A stretch of DNA of 64,000 nt from UBA5018 sp947463165 (GCA_943371245.1 CALRTY020000003.1:1-64000); one strand, 5' to 3'; shown: positions 48,930 to 57,538, counted from the stretch's first letter. Made by a program: numbers and translations. The notes: generated by a model not told the origin, from the letters alone.

Positions 48930-49234
48930 TATTTATGTTCTCGTGGTGAATTATGTTTTTATTAGTTTAAATACTTTTCTTTATGAATGTTGGCCCTGCT
49001 ACCGATGTGCCGCGCAAGTGATTCTTCTCTGCTGTGCTAGTTTTTCCTCGGACTGGGCCCCAGGCGGTTGCCAGGCGTTTTGTCAAGGAGGATATGAGTG
49101 TTTCGGCTCGACTATGGCTGGAAAATATACGCAGCTTCCTGGCCAGTACTTGCTGTTTCCCTGTCATCTAGAGTCATGGTATATTTGGTTTTTTGAAATT
49201 CATTGCTTTCTTTGCTGGTATACTAATCTCGGCC
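48930..49234. other. Intergenic region, no clear element
   Basis: 305 bases upstream of the HlyD-like gene, AT-rich near that gene. It must hold the promoter of the HlyD-hydrolase pair. I see no array, hairpin or ORF worth listing. Confidence 0.5.
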
Positions 49235-50689
49235 CTAGCTTCGCTGCTGGCCGCGGCCACATTTTTGTTGCAGCCGTAGTTGTTTTCTGGCCAGGCGGGG
49301 GCTGATGCCCAATTCGGCTGTTTTCCAGAGTTGGTCGATTTCAGCTTTGAAGTGGCGGGCGAGCAGCGGTGAATCGATCACCAGCAGGGTCTCGTCGTTT
49401 TGGAAGGAGGCGCTGGGGCTCCAGTTGAAGGAGCCGCTGATCACTCGTTCGTCGTCGATGATCGCTAATTTGTGATGCAATTTATCGCCTCTGGGCAGCC
49501 GTGGTGTGCCCACCCCAGCTAGTGGTTGCTGCCAGGGCTTGTTGCCGGCCTCCAGCATGCAGCGGCGATCCGGCAGGACCGTGCCGAGCAGGTCTAGCAC
49601 TTCGCTGAAGGAGCGATTGGCAAAACCTGGATCGGCCAGTAATCGAATCTTTACCCCCTGTTGCTGTAGCGATGCCATCGTATCCGCCAGCCGCTGTTCG
49701 GACAGTACAAACAGGGCCATATCCAGGCTCCTATGGGTTTCGGACAGCAAGTTGTCGATTACTGCCAGCCCGTTATTGTCATCGCGGCGGGGATGGGGCG
49801 CAAACAGTACCCCTATCGTTGTCTCGCCAATTTGCACCACCTGTAGTGGTCCTTCTTGCTTGCCTAAGCCGAACTGACTGTCGGCCGCACCGCCGGGGCC
49901 ATCGCCCCACATGCGGTTGAATTCGGCGGCGAACAACTCAGCCAGGGCCGGGCTCTGGAAGCGCAGAAGATGGTTGACGTTGCCCAGGGTAGTGGGATCA
50001 TCCGGGTCGCCATGCACGCAGGAGGGGGTAAAGTTGGCAGAACCGGTAATCACTTCCCGCCTATCAATCACTATGAATTTATGGTGCATCAAGCCGCTAC
50101 CTTTGCTGCCATCTGCGGTATCGTCGATCATCGGCACATGGGCTTGTTGTATAATTGCCACCGCATCTCCCCAGCCTAATTTTTGCAACTGGGTGTTGCG
50201 GAGTCGCTGGTGGGGGCTCAGATCGGCGGCATGCTCTTGGCTCCAAGGCTTGCTGTAGTTGTTCTCTAGAATTACACGCACCGTGATACCTTCGCTCTGG
50301 CGGCGGGCCAATGCCTCGGCTACTTTGGGTAGTGATAATTCCTGCACTGCCACCAGGATTTCCCGCTGGGCGGAATTAATGCCCCGCAGGATGAAAGCCT
50401 CCAGGTCGTCGCCAGCTCGCCATTGGCCGCTGATGGGACTGCGGTAATTCTGCAGGGGGTTGTGGTTGAACACCAGCTCAATGCCGGCGGGCAGCGGCCC
50501 TGGCGTGGGCGGCTTGCCCACCAGCTGGGCAGTCGCTTGACAGCCCCCCAGGGGAAACAGCAGCAGAGCGGCACAGATGCGTAGCCCGGCAGCTGCTCTT
50601 AGGGCGGCAGGCTGGTGTTGCAGGGCAGGCTGCTGTTGCAAAGCTGCTTTGTCGGCTGGCGCTGGCCGGTGATGCCAAATCCAGAGCAT
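49235..50689 (-). CDS. Exported phospholipase D-family protein with two HKD motifs
   Basis: A 484-residue protein. A signal region at about residues 30-50 ends in LLLFPLGGCQATA (lipobox-like, Cys about 50). Two PLD phosphodiesterase motifs are complete: HHKFIVIDRREVITGSANFT (about residues 195-214) and HHKLAIIDDERVISGSFNWS (about 396-415). This is the arrangement of cardiolipin synthases and PLD-type nucleases. The lipoprotein signal, single polypeptide and lack of N-terminal membrane spans make a periplasmic nuclease/phospholipase more likely than cardiolipin synthase. Confidence 0.85.
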   Translation of the reverse strand: MLWIWHHRPAPADKAALQQQPALQHQPAALRAAAGLRICAALLLFPLGGCQATAQLVGKPPTPGPLPAGIELVFNHNPLQNYRSPISGQWRAGDDLEAFILRGINSAQREILVAVQELSLPKVAEALARRQSEGITVRVILENNYSKPWSQEHAADLSPHQRLRNTQLQKLGWGDAVAIIQQAHVPMIDDTADGSKGSGLMHHKFIVIDRREVITGSANFTPSCVHGDPDDPTTLGNVNHLLRFQSPALAELFAAEFNRMWGDGPGGAADSQFGLGKQEGPLQVVQIGETTIGVLFAPHPRRDDNNGLAVIDNLLSETHRSLDMALFVLSEQRLADTMASLQQQGVKIRLLADPGFANRSFSEVLDLLGTVLPDRRCMLEAGNKPWQQPLAGVGTPRLPRGDKLHHKLAIIDDERVISGSFNWSPSASFQNDETLLVIDSPLLARHFKAEIDQLWKTAELGISPRLARKQLRLQQKCGRGQQRS

Positions 50690-51325
50690 TAATGTTCAGT
50701 CGCTGGCTTCAGGGTTGCCACAGGGCCCTTCCTGCAGCAGATGAATGCTTAAAATGCATAGAAGAAGTTGTCTGGCGGCGCCTTGGTCAAGTGCGCTCAT
50801 TCGGGGCCGCTCTAGAATCTTAACCATCGCTAAGTTGGCTCTGCGGAGTTTCGCTACAAATCAGGCTTAGCAAGTAAAGCATCACAATAATCTAGCTTTT
50901 CATTGCCAATACAGCCGTGGTAGCTAATTTTATTGTATACTCTTTGGATGGCTCGTTTTTCTTGGTTTACTTTGGTTTATCTTCCTTGGCTGGCTGGGTT
51001 TGCTTATGGGTGCTTAAAAAAATGCCATTCCGGCCCCCAGGGCGAGAGGTGGTGAAGTCGCGGTAAGGCTTTTGGCAGTGCAGCGTCGATTAATCTTGAT
51101 ATTTTCGAGACAACTTTATTCAAATTCAACTGTCTTAACTGGTATGTATTGCTTGCTTCGCCTGGGCTGGTTGGTTGGAATGGGTTGGAGAAGCGCTAGA
51201 AAAATCGATATAGGGTTAAATCAGTCTTGATGCCGCAAGGGCGTTCAGGTGTTGGATTTTTCGATATGAATGATACGCAAATAGCGGTTTTTCTAGAGCT
51301 TAGCTAGTGGTTTCTCGGGAATTGC
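50690..51325. other. Long intergenic region, no clear element
   Basis: 636 bases upstream of the PLD gene and downstream of the small membrane protein gene. It is AT-rich compared with the flanks. I looked for tRNA-like, rRNA, array and inverted-repeat signals and see none convincing. A small regulatory RNA cannot be excluded. Confidence 0.5.
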
Positions 51326-51505
51326 CTAGTGGCTCGGCATCTCGGAGGTGCGCAGCATGGCGACAAACCAGAGGCAGCCCAACACCATGGCGGTGAGCAC
51401 GGCGGCCGGAATGCCCAGGTGCTTCATCACCAGGGGCACTGCCACGGGGAAGCTGACAGCCCCCAGCAGCGGCGTAAAGGCCACCAGAGCGCGTCGGGTA
51501 TCCAT
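51326..51505 (-). CDS. 59-residue two-span membrane protein
   Basis: A small protein beginning MDTRRALVAFTPLLGAVSFP with two hydrophobic stretches (about residues 7-26 and 31-49) and a short polar end (TSEMPSH). Its ATG overlaps the stop of the DUF4912 gene as TGATG (51507-51503), so it is translationally coupled. An ATG three codons earlier is possible. No family recognised. Confidence 0.7.
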   Translation of the reverse strand: MDTRRALVAFTPLLGAVSFPVAVPLVMKHLGIPAAVLTAMVLGCLWFVAMLRTSEMPSH

Positions 51506-52602
51506 CAGAACCATTCCGAGATCGCTTCGTCAGCGGGATTGCTGTGGTCCTGGGGGGTGGAGCGGCGGAATTCCATTGTGATGGCACGTTTTTGTATGCC
51601 ATCGGCAGCTATTGCCTCAATTGGATATAACTGTTCGCCATCGCGGAAGGGCACCTGCACGCGGAAGGTGCCGTCATTGGAGAGGGGTACTTCTTCTCCG
51701 CCGATCAACAACCGCGCCGCGGGATCTGTGGCGCCATAAACCACCAGTTCGGCGTCGGCCACCAACCAGAAGGAGCGCTGACGGGCTTGCACTCCGCCGG
51801 CTCCAGATTCACTGCGGCCACTGGCCCATACGCCTGCTCCAGAGGCGTGGTGTTCGGAGGATTCGAAACTGGCATTGTCCAGATCCAGTTCATGGAAGGC
51901 CTCTGAACCGCGGCCGAGGCGGCGCCAACGGGAGGTGGCGGTTTGATAGAGGCGCTCATGCAAGCGGCTGTCGTCAGTATCTAGAAGGGCTGGGACAGCG
52001 GCACTAAAGCCGGTGCTGGTGGCGGGCTGGCTGGTTTCCAGGGAGAAGGGCACAAATTGGTCGAGGATCTGCTCGCTGGGGTGCACCGCCGGTACCCGGG
52101 CCACCGAGGAGAAGGCCAGGGAGATCCAGCCGCCGCTTTTGCTGGTGCGGAAGCCCAGTTCAACTCGATAGTCGCGGTCGCTGAGCGGAACGGGTAGGTA
52201 CCACTCGGTGGCATAGCGATCGACCACCACCTCCTGCATGGTGTGGGGATGGGCGGCACCGCCAGCCAGGCCGGTCACATCGGCCACCCGCAGGCATAGC
52301 TGGGAGGCACCCTCGTCTTCGGCATCCTGTCGATCCTCGGCGGAGATTTCCCAGAACACGTAAGCCCATTGGGGATCCCTGGGCAGGAACACCACATTGG
52401 TGAATCCCTCTGGGCGAGGCGCGGGATTCATCTCCGCCTCAATGGCCAGCAGGCTGAGCTCATTGTTCTCGTTGCGGGCACTGATCTCAGCTACGAGCTC
52501 TTCCTTCGATTTGCGGCTGTATAGGGAAACTCCCAGGTCGCTGGCGACCTTACGCAGCTGCCGCAGGGTCATCTGGGCCAACAATGAGAGCGTCTGGGTC
52601 AC
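51505..52602 (-). CDS. DUF4912 family protein with SAP/Rho-N-like N-terminus
   Basis: A 365-residue protein. Residues about 11-45 (MTLRQLRKVASDLGVSLYSR, then KSKEELVAEI) form a SAP/Rho N-terminal-like helical motif usually tied to nucleic acid binding. The DUF4912 domain follows with VVFLPRDPQWAYVFWEIS and YLPVPLSDRDYRVELGF (about 70-170), typical of that family. After a low-complexity linker there is a C-terminal beta-rich unit (LVVYGATDPAARLLIGGEEV). Function unknown. It is coupled to the downstream 59-residue membrane protein. Confidence 0.85.
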   Translation of the reverse strand: MTQTLSLLAQMTLRQLRKVASDLGVSLYSRKSKEELVAEISARNENNELSLLAIEAEMNPAPRPEGFTNVVFLPRDPQWAYVFWEISAEDRQDAEDEGASQLCLRVADVTGLAGGAAHPHTMQEVVVDRYATEWYLPVPLSDRDYRVELGFRTSKSGGWISLAFSSVARVPAVHPSEQILDQFVPFSLETSQPATSTGFSAAVPALLDTDDSRLHERLYQTATSRWRRLGRGSEAFHELDLDNASFESSEHHASGAGVWASGRSESGAGGVQARQRSFWLVADAELVVYGATDPAARLLIGGEEVPLSNDGTFRVQVPFRDGEQLYPIEAIAADGIQKRAITMEFRRSTPQDHSNPADEAISEWF

Positions 52603-52720
52603 AGCTGCAACTTCTTTTTGATTTCATTGTGGTCGAGTTTGCAGCCCCCTAGGCCCGATCGCAGATCGGGGTCAGAAGATGCTGACGATAATCCCGTCAG
52701 TGAGTCCAGGCGGCGACCAA

Positions 52721-52745
52721 CAAAAAAGCGGCCGGGTAGGCCGCT
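52721..52745 (-). terminator. Rho-independent terminator of cpcG
   Basis: Read on the minus strand: agcggcc, 5-base loop taccc, ggccgct, immediately followed by six T. A GC-rich 7-bp stem with a T-run 75 bases after the cpcG stop. Confidence 0.9.
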
Positions 52746-52820
52746 GGGGGGAGCTGGGTTGGCTTGAGCTCTGATCGGAACTAGCTGGCCCAGCTCAGGT
52801 TTTTAACTCCAGAACCCAGC

Positions 52821-53582
52821 TCAGCGGCTGATGCTGCGGTAGGGCACCTTGGAGAGGTAGTCCATGCCGGCGTTGCCGGAGGCGGCTGCCGTAGCCCTCA
52901 GGGCGGGCAGGCTGCGCACCATGTCCAGATAATCCTCGGGGTAGCCGCCGCGGCGCTGGCTGGCGCGGGCGGGATAGCCCTTGGGCACGCCGGTGTAGAT
53001 CACCTGCGGGAAGCCAAAAATGCCGCGGTAGTAGGCGTCGTAGCGAGGGCTGGTGATGTTGAAGGGGGTTTCGCCCAGATCGCGGCTGCCCACCACCCGG
53101 TTGCGGTGATAGGGGACGGTGTCGTAGCCGAAGCTATCCAGATACTCTTGGCTTTTGAGGATCTGATCAACCGCCCCTTTGATGCCGCGGGTCATGATAA
53201 CCGCAGACCAGGCAATTTCCTCTGCTTTGCCGTAGGTGCTACGCCCCAGCAGTTTCTCTACAAGGTGACGAGCCACCTTATAGTTATTGTTGAGATTGTA
53301 GAAACTGCGGGTGAAGGTGTCCGACAGGCAGAGTGAGCGAATGAAATCGCGCACGGTGATCTGACCGTCCCGCAGCTGGCATTCCAGGGTGCGGTCGCGG
53401 TCGACTTTGAAAGCGTGGAAGAAGATCTGGCGATAGGCCGATTCAATCACGAAGTTTTGATCTTCGCGATCGATCGCTTTGTCAAGGGAGACGGCCTTGG
53501 GATCCTCATCCGAACCCACCCGCAGAGGGTTCACGCGGGAGTTCTGAGTGGTGGGCGCGTATTGCAGGAGGGGCAGGGCCAC
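52821..53582 (-). CDS. cpcG: Phycobilisome rod-core linker polypeptide CpcG
   Basis: A 253-residue linker that joins phycocyanin rods to the allophycocyanin core on the thylakoid surface. N-terminus MALPLLQYAPTTQNSRVNPL is typical of CpcG. The PBS linker domain spans about residues 30-165, with ESAYRQIFFHAFKVDRDRTL, QLRDGQITVRDFIRSLCLS and LLGRSTYGKAEEIAWSAV. It lacks the C-terminal membrane helix of CpcL, so it is the ordinary rod-core form. A clear terminator follows the gene. Confidence 0.96.
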   Translation of the reverse strand: MALPLLQYAPTTQNSRVNPLRVGSDEDPKAVSLDKAIDREDQNFVIESAYRQIFFHAFKVDRDRTLECQLRDGQITVRDFIRSLCLSDTFTRSFYNLNNNYKVARHLVEKLLGRSTYGKAEEIAWSAVIMTRGIKGAVDQILKSQEYLDSFGYDTVPYHRNRVVGSRDLGETPFNITSPRYDAYYRGIFGFPQVIYTGVPKGYPARASQRRGGYPEDYLDMVRSLPALRATAAASGNAGMDYLSKVPYRSISR

Positions 53583-53775
53583 GCGACTACGGCATTCTGT
53601 CGTCAGTGATCGTAGAAGTGAGCCGGAGCGCTTCTCCAGGGGCTGGGATAGGTCTCACAGTCCGTAACGTTCTTAACCCCGTCACCCCGCCAGCCAGGGC
53701 CAAGCTTCCCCGCCCTGGTCTGGCTGGGGCAGTGGGCGGTGACTGGGGGCGGTGACTGGGGGTGGTGGCTGGGGT

Positions 53776-54375
53776 TCACCAACCAAGCGGGGACAGGGCG
53801 CCGCCAAGGGCACCAGGGGCTTCAGGGGTCGCTGGGGCTTCGGTTTCGAGTATCCGGGTCTCGACACAGAAGGAGGCGGTGTTGGAAAGCCCCTCCACCG
53901 TGCTGGTGCGCAGCCGCACATTGGGGCCCCAGAAACAGAAGCGCTCCAGGCTGTTCATCGTCTCGTAGCCGGTGCTCAGCAGCAGCTCATCGCGGTCATC
54001 CATGGCGAAGTGGCCGGCCACCGGGGCCGTCTCGGCATAGCCCCGATCGCGCAGCAGCAGACCCTGGCGGCCCCGCTCGTCGGTGGGGATCAGGCCAAAG
54101 ATGCTCTTGCCCTCATGGGCTTCACCGGCCCTGTCCCAGGCCATCGAGGCGTTCCAGGTGACGCGGCAGCCGCCCACCAGCTTGCTGGGATCCTGGCCGT
54201 GCAGCTCGGCGATGGCGATCAGCTGCGAGTCGTCGGCAGCCAGTGCCACCACCTCGATGTAGGAGCTACCGGCTTCAGCGCGGCGGTGCAGCAGGTGGTG
54301 ACTGCTGCGCTGGGAGCGCCAACGGCCGCAGCTGAGCTGGAAGAAACTGATGGCGTCGGCGATACTTTGGCTCAC
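53776..54375 (-). CDS. CpcS/CpeS-type phycobiliprotein chromophore lyase
   Basis: A 199-residue lipocalin-like bilin lyase of the S/U type that attaches phycobilins to phycobiliprotein cysteines. Motifs: FFQLSCGRWRSQRSSHHLLH at the N-terminus, RVTWNASMAWD in the middle, and RGYAETAPVAGHFAMDDRDE followed by ERFCFWGPNVRLRTS near the end. Start: a GTG at 54375 opens exactly at the conserved SQSIADAISFF. The open frame upstream to 54486 is in the repeat region and unlikely to be translated. Whether it serves phycocyanobilin (CpcS) or phycoerythrobilin (CpeS) cannot be decided by eye. Confidence 0.9.
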   Translation of the reverse strand: MSQSIADAISFFQLSCGRWRSQRSSHHLLHRRAEAGSSYIEVVALAADDSQLIAIAELHGQDPSKLVGGCRVTWNASMAWDRAGEAHEGKSIFGLIPTDERGRQGLLLRDRGYAETAPVAGHFAMDDRDELLLSTGYETMNSLERFCFWGPNVRLRTSTVEGLSNTASFCVETRILETEAPATPEAPGALGGALSPLGW

Positions 54376-54460
54376 GGCGGCCGGCCTGCGGGGATTGCCG
54401 CGATGATCGCAAGGCGCTGCCCTGGGCGTGGTTTGAACGGTGAGCTCTGCCCTGCGAGCT

Positions 54461-54638
54461 GTGAACTGCGAGCGGTGAAGAACCATGAGCGGTGAACCAT
54501 GAGCGGTGAACCGTGAGTGGTGAACTGCGATGGGTGACCTGTGACCTGCGAGGAGTGACTGGCGACTAAGGATTGGCTACTAACAACTGGCGACTAGCGA
54601 CTGGTGATGGGTGATTTGTGATTGGTGACTGGCGAGGG
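54461..54638. repeat. Degenerate 14-bp tandem array, about 12 copies
   Basis: Units with a gtga start and a g(c/t)ga(g/c) core, for example gtgaaccatgagcg, gtgaaccgtgagtg, gtgaactgcgatgg, gtgactggcgacta, gcgactggtgatgg, gtgatttgtgattg. It fills the divergent gap between the lyase and the EamA gene. The EamA start GTG (54647) may itself have come from a unit. Confidence 0.85.
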
Positions 54639-54646
54639 GGTGAGCG

Positions 54647-55651
54647 GTGAAAAGTGAGTTGATCGGCGTGGTGGCCGCCCTGGCGGCGGCTCTGTGCTGG
54701 ACCCTGGCCAGCAGCCTCTGGCGCCGCTTGCCCACCTCCCTGGGACCGGGCCAACTCAACCTGCTCAAGAACCTGGTGGCCCTGGCCCTGCAGCTGCCGC
54801 TGCTGCTGGCCCTGGTGGCTATCGGGGGGACAGGGGCCGGTGGAGCCGGGGGGGCGGCAGGGTCTGCAGGGGCCGCTCCGGTGGCCCTGTTGCTGCTCAG
54901 CGGCGTGGTGGGCATAGCCCTCGGCGACAGCTTTTACCTGGCGGCCCTGCGGCGGCTCGGTACCCGCAGGGCACTCACCTTTGATGCGGCCGGCCCGGCC
55001 TTGAGCGCCATCGGCGCTGCCCTGCTGTTGGCGGAGGTGCCTGCCCCGAGGCAGTGGCTGGGGATTGGTCTGATCAGCCTGGCTGTATTGCTCGTGGCCG
55101 CTCAGACACCGCGGCAGGCACCTGCCACTGCCCCCGCAGCTGGCTCACTTGGCTCCCTTGGCTCCAGGGGGCCCACGGGCTTGCCCGGCCCATCTGGATC
55201 GACGGGCCCATGTGTGCAAAGCCAGCAGGGATTAGGGATTTTGTTGGCGCTGGCGGCAGTCTTTTGTGGTGTTGCCGCTGCGCTGCTGTCTCGGGCGGCC
55301 CTGCGCGAGGGGCTGTTCTCGCCGCTGCTATCGGCCACGCTGCGGCTCGGGGCGGCGGCCCTGGTGATGTTGCCGATGCTGTGGCGGTTGCCCACCGCTG
55401 CTAGGCGGCCGTTGCCGGCCCAAAGGCGCTGGCCGCTGCTGCTGCTTGCCACCCTGTTGGGCACCTGTGCTGGCCTGGTGCTGCAGCAGACGGCCCTGGC
55501 CCAGCTCAAGGGCGGCCTGGCGGTGGCTCTGCTGTCCACAGGACCGGTAATGGCCCTGCCCCTGGCGCCCCTGGAGGGAGATCGGCCCGGTGCGCTGGGC
55601 CTGGCGGCGGCGCTGCTGGCGGTGCTCGGTGTCGCCCTGGTGGCGATTTGA
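54647..55651 (+). CDS. EamA/DMT-superfamily transporter with collagen-like loop
   Basis: A 334-residue drug/metabolite-transporter-superfamily protein with two EamA halves, ten predicted spans. First half: GVVAALAAALCWTLASSLWR at the start, ALRRLGTRRALTFDAAGPAL and LGIGLISLAVLLVA at its end (about residue 155). Second half: GLGILLALAAVFCGVAAALL and onward to AAALLAVLGVALVAI. The cytosolic linker (about 156-195) has eight Gly-X-Y collagen-like triplets, and a smaller Gly/Ala-rich loop lies near 62-80. Solute unknown. The GTG start at 54647 abuts the upstream array. Confidence 0.85.
   Translation: MKSELIGVVAALAAALCWTLASSLWRRLPTSLGPGQLNLLKNLVALALQLPLLLALVAIGGTGAGGAGGAAGSAGAAPVALLLLSGVVGIALGDSFYLAALRRLGTRRALTFDAAGPALSAIGAALLLAEVPAPRQWLGIGLISLAVLLVAAQTPRQAPATAPAAGSLGSLGSRGPTGLPGPSGSTGPCVQSQQGLGILLALAAVFCGVAAALLSRAALREGLFSPLLSATLRLGAAALVMLPMLWRLPTAARRPLPAQRRWPLLLLATLLGTCAGLVLQQTALAQLKGGLAVALLSTGPVMALPLAPLEGDRPGALGLAAALLAVLGVALVAI
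55142..55210 (+). repeat. Collagen-like Gly-X-Y repeat inside the EamA gene
   Basis: Residues 166-188 read GSL GSL GSR GPT GLP GPS GST GP. The nucleotide unit is 9 bp with a repeated ggc at the Gly codon. Confidence 0.88.
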
Positions 55652-55680
55652 ACCGGAGTCACCCGGGCCCAGGGCGCCCC

Positions 55681-56142
55681 TCAGCTTTGGGGTGCTGGGC
55701 TCTGCCGCTGGGCGGCGTTGATCAGCTCGCTGAGCTCCAGGGCCAGGGCGCCGCCTGGGCGATCGCCGGCCAGCTGGCTGAGCTGCTGGCCGGCCCCCTG
55801 CAGCTGGATGGAGAAGGCGCTCACAAAGGTTTCGTCATCGCCGATGCTCGGTTGCTGGCGGGCCCAGGCCTGAATCGCGGCCAGTTCTGGCGGCGGACCG
55901 GCCCGCCGGCCGGCGATTTGCTGCAGGGTGCGCAGGCCATGGGCCAGCAGCCGCAGCTGATGCCTTTCTCGGCTTGGCAGAAAGGGGGCTTCCAAGGCGG
56001 CCAGCTCCGCTGGGTTTAGGGGGCCCTCCGCGCCTGCGGTTGAGCTGCCAGGGGCGGTTGAGGTGGCGGCAGCGTTGGGATTTGAGCTGGTTGCAGCGCT
56101 GGCAGTTGAACCGATAACCGCAGGATTGGTGTCAGGGCTCAA
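55681..56142 (-). CDS. Conserved protein of unknown function next to sufR
   Basis: A 153-codon frame. The first 40 residues are Ala/Ser/Thr-rich and low complexity, then a helical domain begins at LNPAELAALEAPFLPSRERH and continues through HQLRLLAHGLRTLQQIAGRR and FVSAFSIQLQGAGQQLSQLA. The frame opens from a TTG that overlaps the end of sufR by 11 bases. No standard start precedes the domain, so the 5' end is uncertain. Coupling to sufR suggests joint expression. Not a family I can name. Confidence 0.62.
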   Translation of the reverse strand: MSPDTNPAVIGSTASAATSSNPNAAATSTAPGSSTAGAEGPLNPAELAALEAPFLPSRERHQLRLLAHGLRTLQQIAGRRAGPPPELAAIQAWARQQPSIGDDETFVSAFSIQLQGAGQQLSQLAGDRPGGALALELSELINAAQRQSPAPQS

Positions 56143-56974
56143 GGGCGGTGGAGGCGGGGGCTGGTGGGGATTGGCCGGAATCGGTTTGGCTGGAGGCTGG
56201 ATGACTGGAGTAGGTGGGGGTGAGGCGGAAGCCGCAGGAGTGGCCCTTGTCCAGGCGCCAGTGCACCCTTTCCACGGCGCAGTCTGGGAAGGTGTGGCGG
56301 ATCAGTTGAAGTTCCTGGTCACAGACACAGGGGAATTGCTCAGCGATGCGCATCACGGAGCAGTGGTACTCGCTGATGATCCAGGCCTTGTCGCCGTCTG
56401 GTTCACACTCGGCCACATAGCCCTCGCCGCGGCGCAGCTGCACTAGCCGCCCCAGGCGCAGCTGCAGGGGGCCGTTGCCGATCTGACGGCGGTAGTCGAG
56501 GGCTTTTTGTTGAGCTTGGTGCTCCAGCAGGGCCTGCACCGCCGCCGGCGGCAGGCTGCAGGCCAAGGACTGCATCAGGCCCAGGGCGAAATGTTCGCTG
56601 CCATCGGGAAACAGGGCTTGCCCCTTGCCGGTGAGCTGCCAGCGGTTGCTGGGCCTGCCGGGGCCTTCAGCGCTCAGGCTGGCCTCCACCAGGCCTTCTT
56701 CTTCCAGGCTGCGCAGGTGGCGTCGCATCACCTGCACTGAAACGCTCAAGCGGTTGGCCAGTTCGGCAGCCGTGCCAGCCCCGTGGCGAATCAGCAGGGC
56801 CAGGGCCGCATCTCGGGTGGGCAGGCCCGGGGATTGGGGGCCAGCCGCTGGCTGGCCGGGGGCGGCTGAATGGTGATCAGCCTGGCCTTTGGCCGGCTGG
56901 GCCCTGTCTGCCTGGGAATTGGCTGACAGGGCTTTGACGCCCAAAGCGGTGGCGCCCATGCTGGTAGCGCTCAT
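56132..56974 (-). CDS. sufR: Iron-sulfur cluster biosynthesis repressor SufR
   Basis: A 280-residue DeoR/ArsR-like regulator that represses the suf operon when it holds an iron-sulfur cluster. A winged helix is seen at about residues 60-115 (ALALLIRHGAGTAAELANRL, SVQVMRRHLRSLEEEGLVEA). The C-terminal cluster-binding region has cysteines in YHCSVMRIAEQFPCVCDQE, FPDCAVER and GHSCGFRL. The N-terminal 55 residues and C-terminal 25 residues are Ala/Gly/Gln/Pro-rich extensions. The ATG at 56974 is chosen; the frame is open to 57052. It is divergent from ftrC-sufBCDS as usual in cyanobacteria. Confidence 0.92.
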   Translation of the reverse strand: MSATSMGATALGVKALSANSQADRAQPAKGQADHHSAAPGQPAAGPQSPGLPTRDAALALLIRHGAGTAAELANRLSVSVQVMRRHLRSLEEEGLVEASLSAEGPGRPSNRWQLTGKGQALFPDGSEHFALGLMQSLACSLPPAAVQALLEHQAQQKALDYRRQIGNGPLQLRLGRLVQLRRGEGYVAECEPDGDKAWIISEYHCSVMRIAEQFPCVCDQELQLIRHTFPDCAVERVHWRLDKGHSCGFRLTPTYSSHPASSQTDSGQSPPAPASTALEP

Positions 56975-57018
56975 CGACTGTTGGCCAAGCGCAAGGAGAT
57001 ATCTCTCACCATGCCACG

Positions 57019-57053
57019 CCAATCGGTTGGTTGTGAGCATTGGTTGGCGCAAC
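57019..57053. promoter_or_regulatory. Candidate SufR operator region
   Basis: Two small palindromes, ccaatcggttgg (57019-57030) and gttggcgcaac (57043-57053), lie 45-80 bases upstream of the sufR start. Known SufR sites are inverted repeats built on CAAC/GTTG, and both elements carry GTTG or its complement. Spacing is not exactly the published one, so this is a candidate only. Confidence 0.4.
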
Positions 57054-57094
57054 TACAAATGAACAAGCCGGCCGGGCACAATGGCCTTTGCCGC

Positions 57095-57470
57095 ACCTGC
57101 ACCGGGTCTTGCCCTAGGGTTGTTTAAAAGGAAACCAAGGGGTTTCGTAACCCTCGTGCCTGCGCCAGCTTGGGTTTTGCCGCCTGAAGGGTCTTGCCAC
57201 CCCAGGGTCTGGCTGCCTGAGGCCGGCTCAGATCGAGGTTTTGTTGCCCAAGGTTTCGTTTCCCTCCGCTTTTCGTGACTGAAAGTTTCCTGGCCAAGGG
57301 TTGCGGTAACCGATTTTTCCGTAGCTCCGGGTTTTGGCAGCAGCGGTTTCGGATCGAGAAGGGTTGGTTCTCAACTGGTTCCTCTGGCAGGCTTTTCACC
57401 CTTTACGGTCTCTTACCCAACCGCTGCGCCCCCTGGGTTGCTCGGCCCCGGGTTTGCTCCGGTTAGGTTC
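57095..57470. repeat. Highly degenerate 16-bp array, about 20 units
   Basis: Units around gggttttgccncct, such as gggttttgccgcctga, agggtcttgccacccc, gggtctggctgcctga, gggttttggcagcagc, gggttggttctcaact. Register wanders between 11 and 17 bp. It fills the 485-bp divergent gap between sufR and ftrC and continues almost to the ftrC start, so the promoters of both sides lie in or next to repeat DNA. Confidence 0.65.
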
Positions 57471-57538
57471 CCTGCTGCGGCTGGCCTCCCCCATCCGTTC
57501 ACCCGCATCCAGGTCTCGCTTCCCACTCCTCCTATTTC

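Noticed and set aside
50690..51325. tRNA or other RNA gene in the long gap
   Set aside because: No cloverleaf-like arms or TPsiC-type motif were found by eye; a covariance-model scan would decide.
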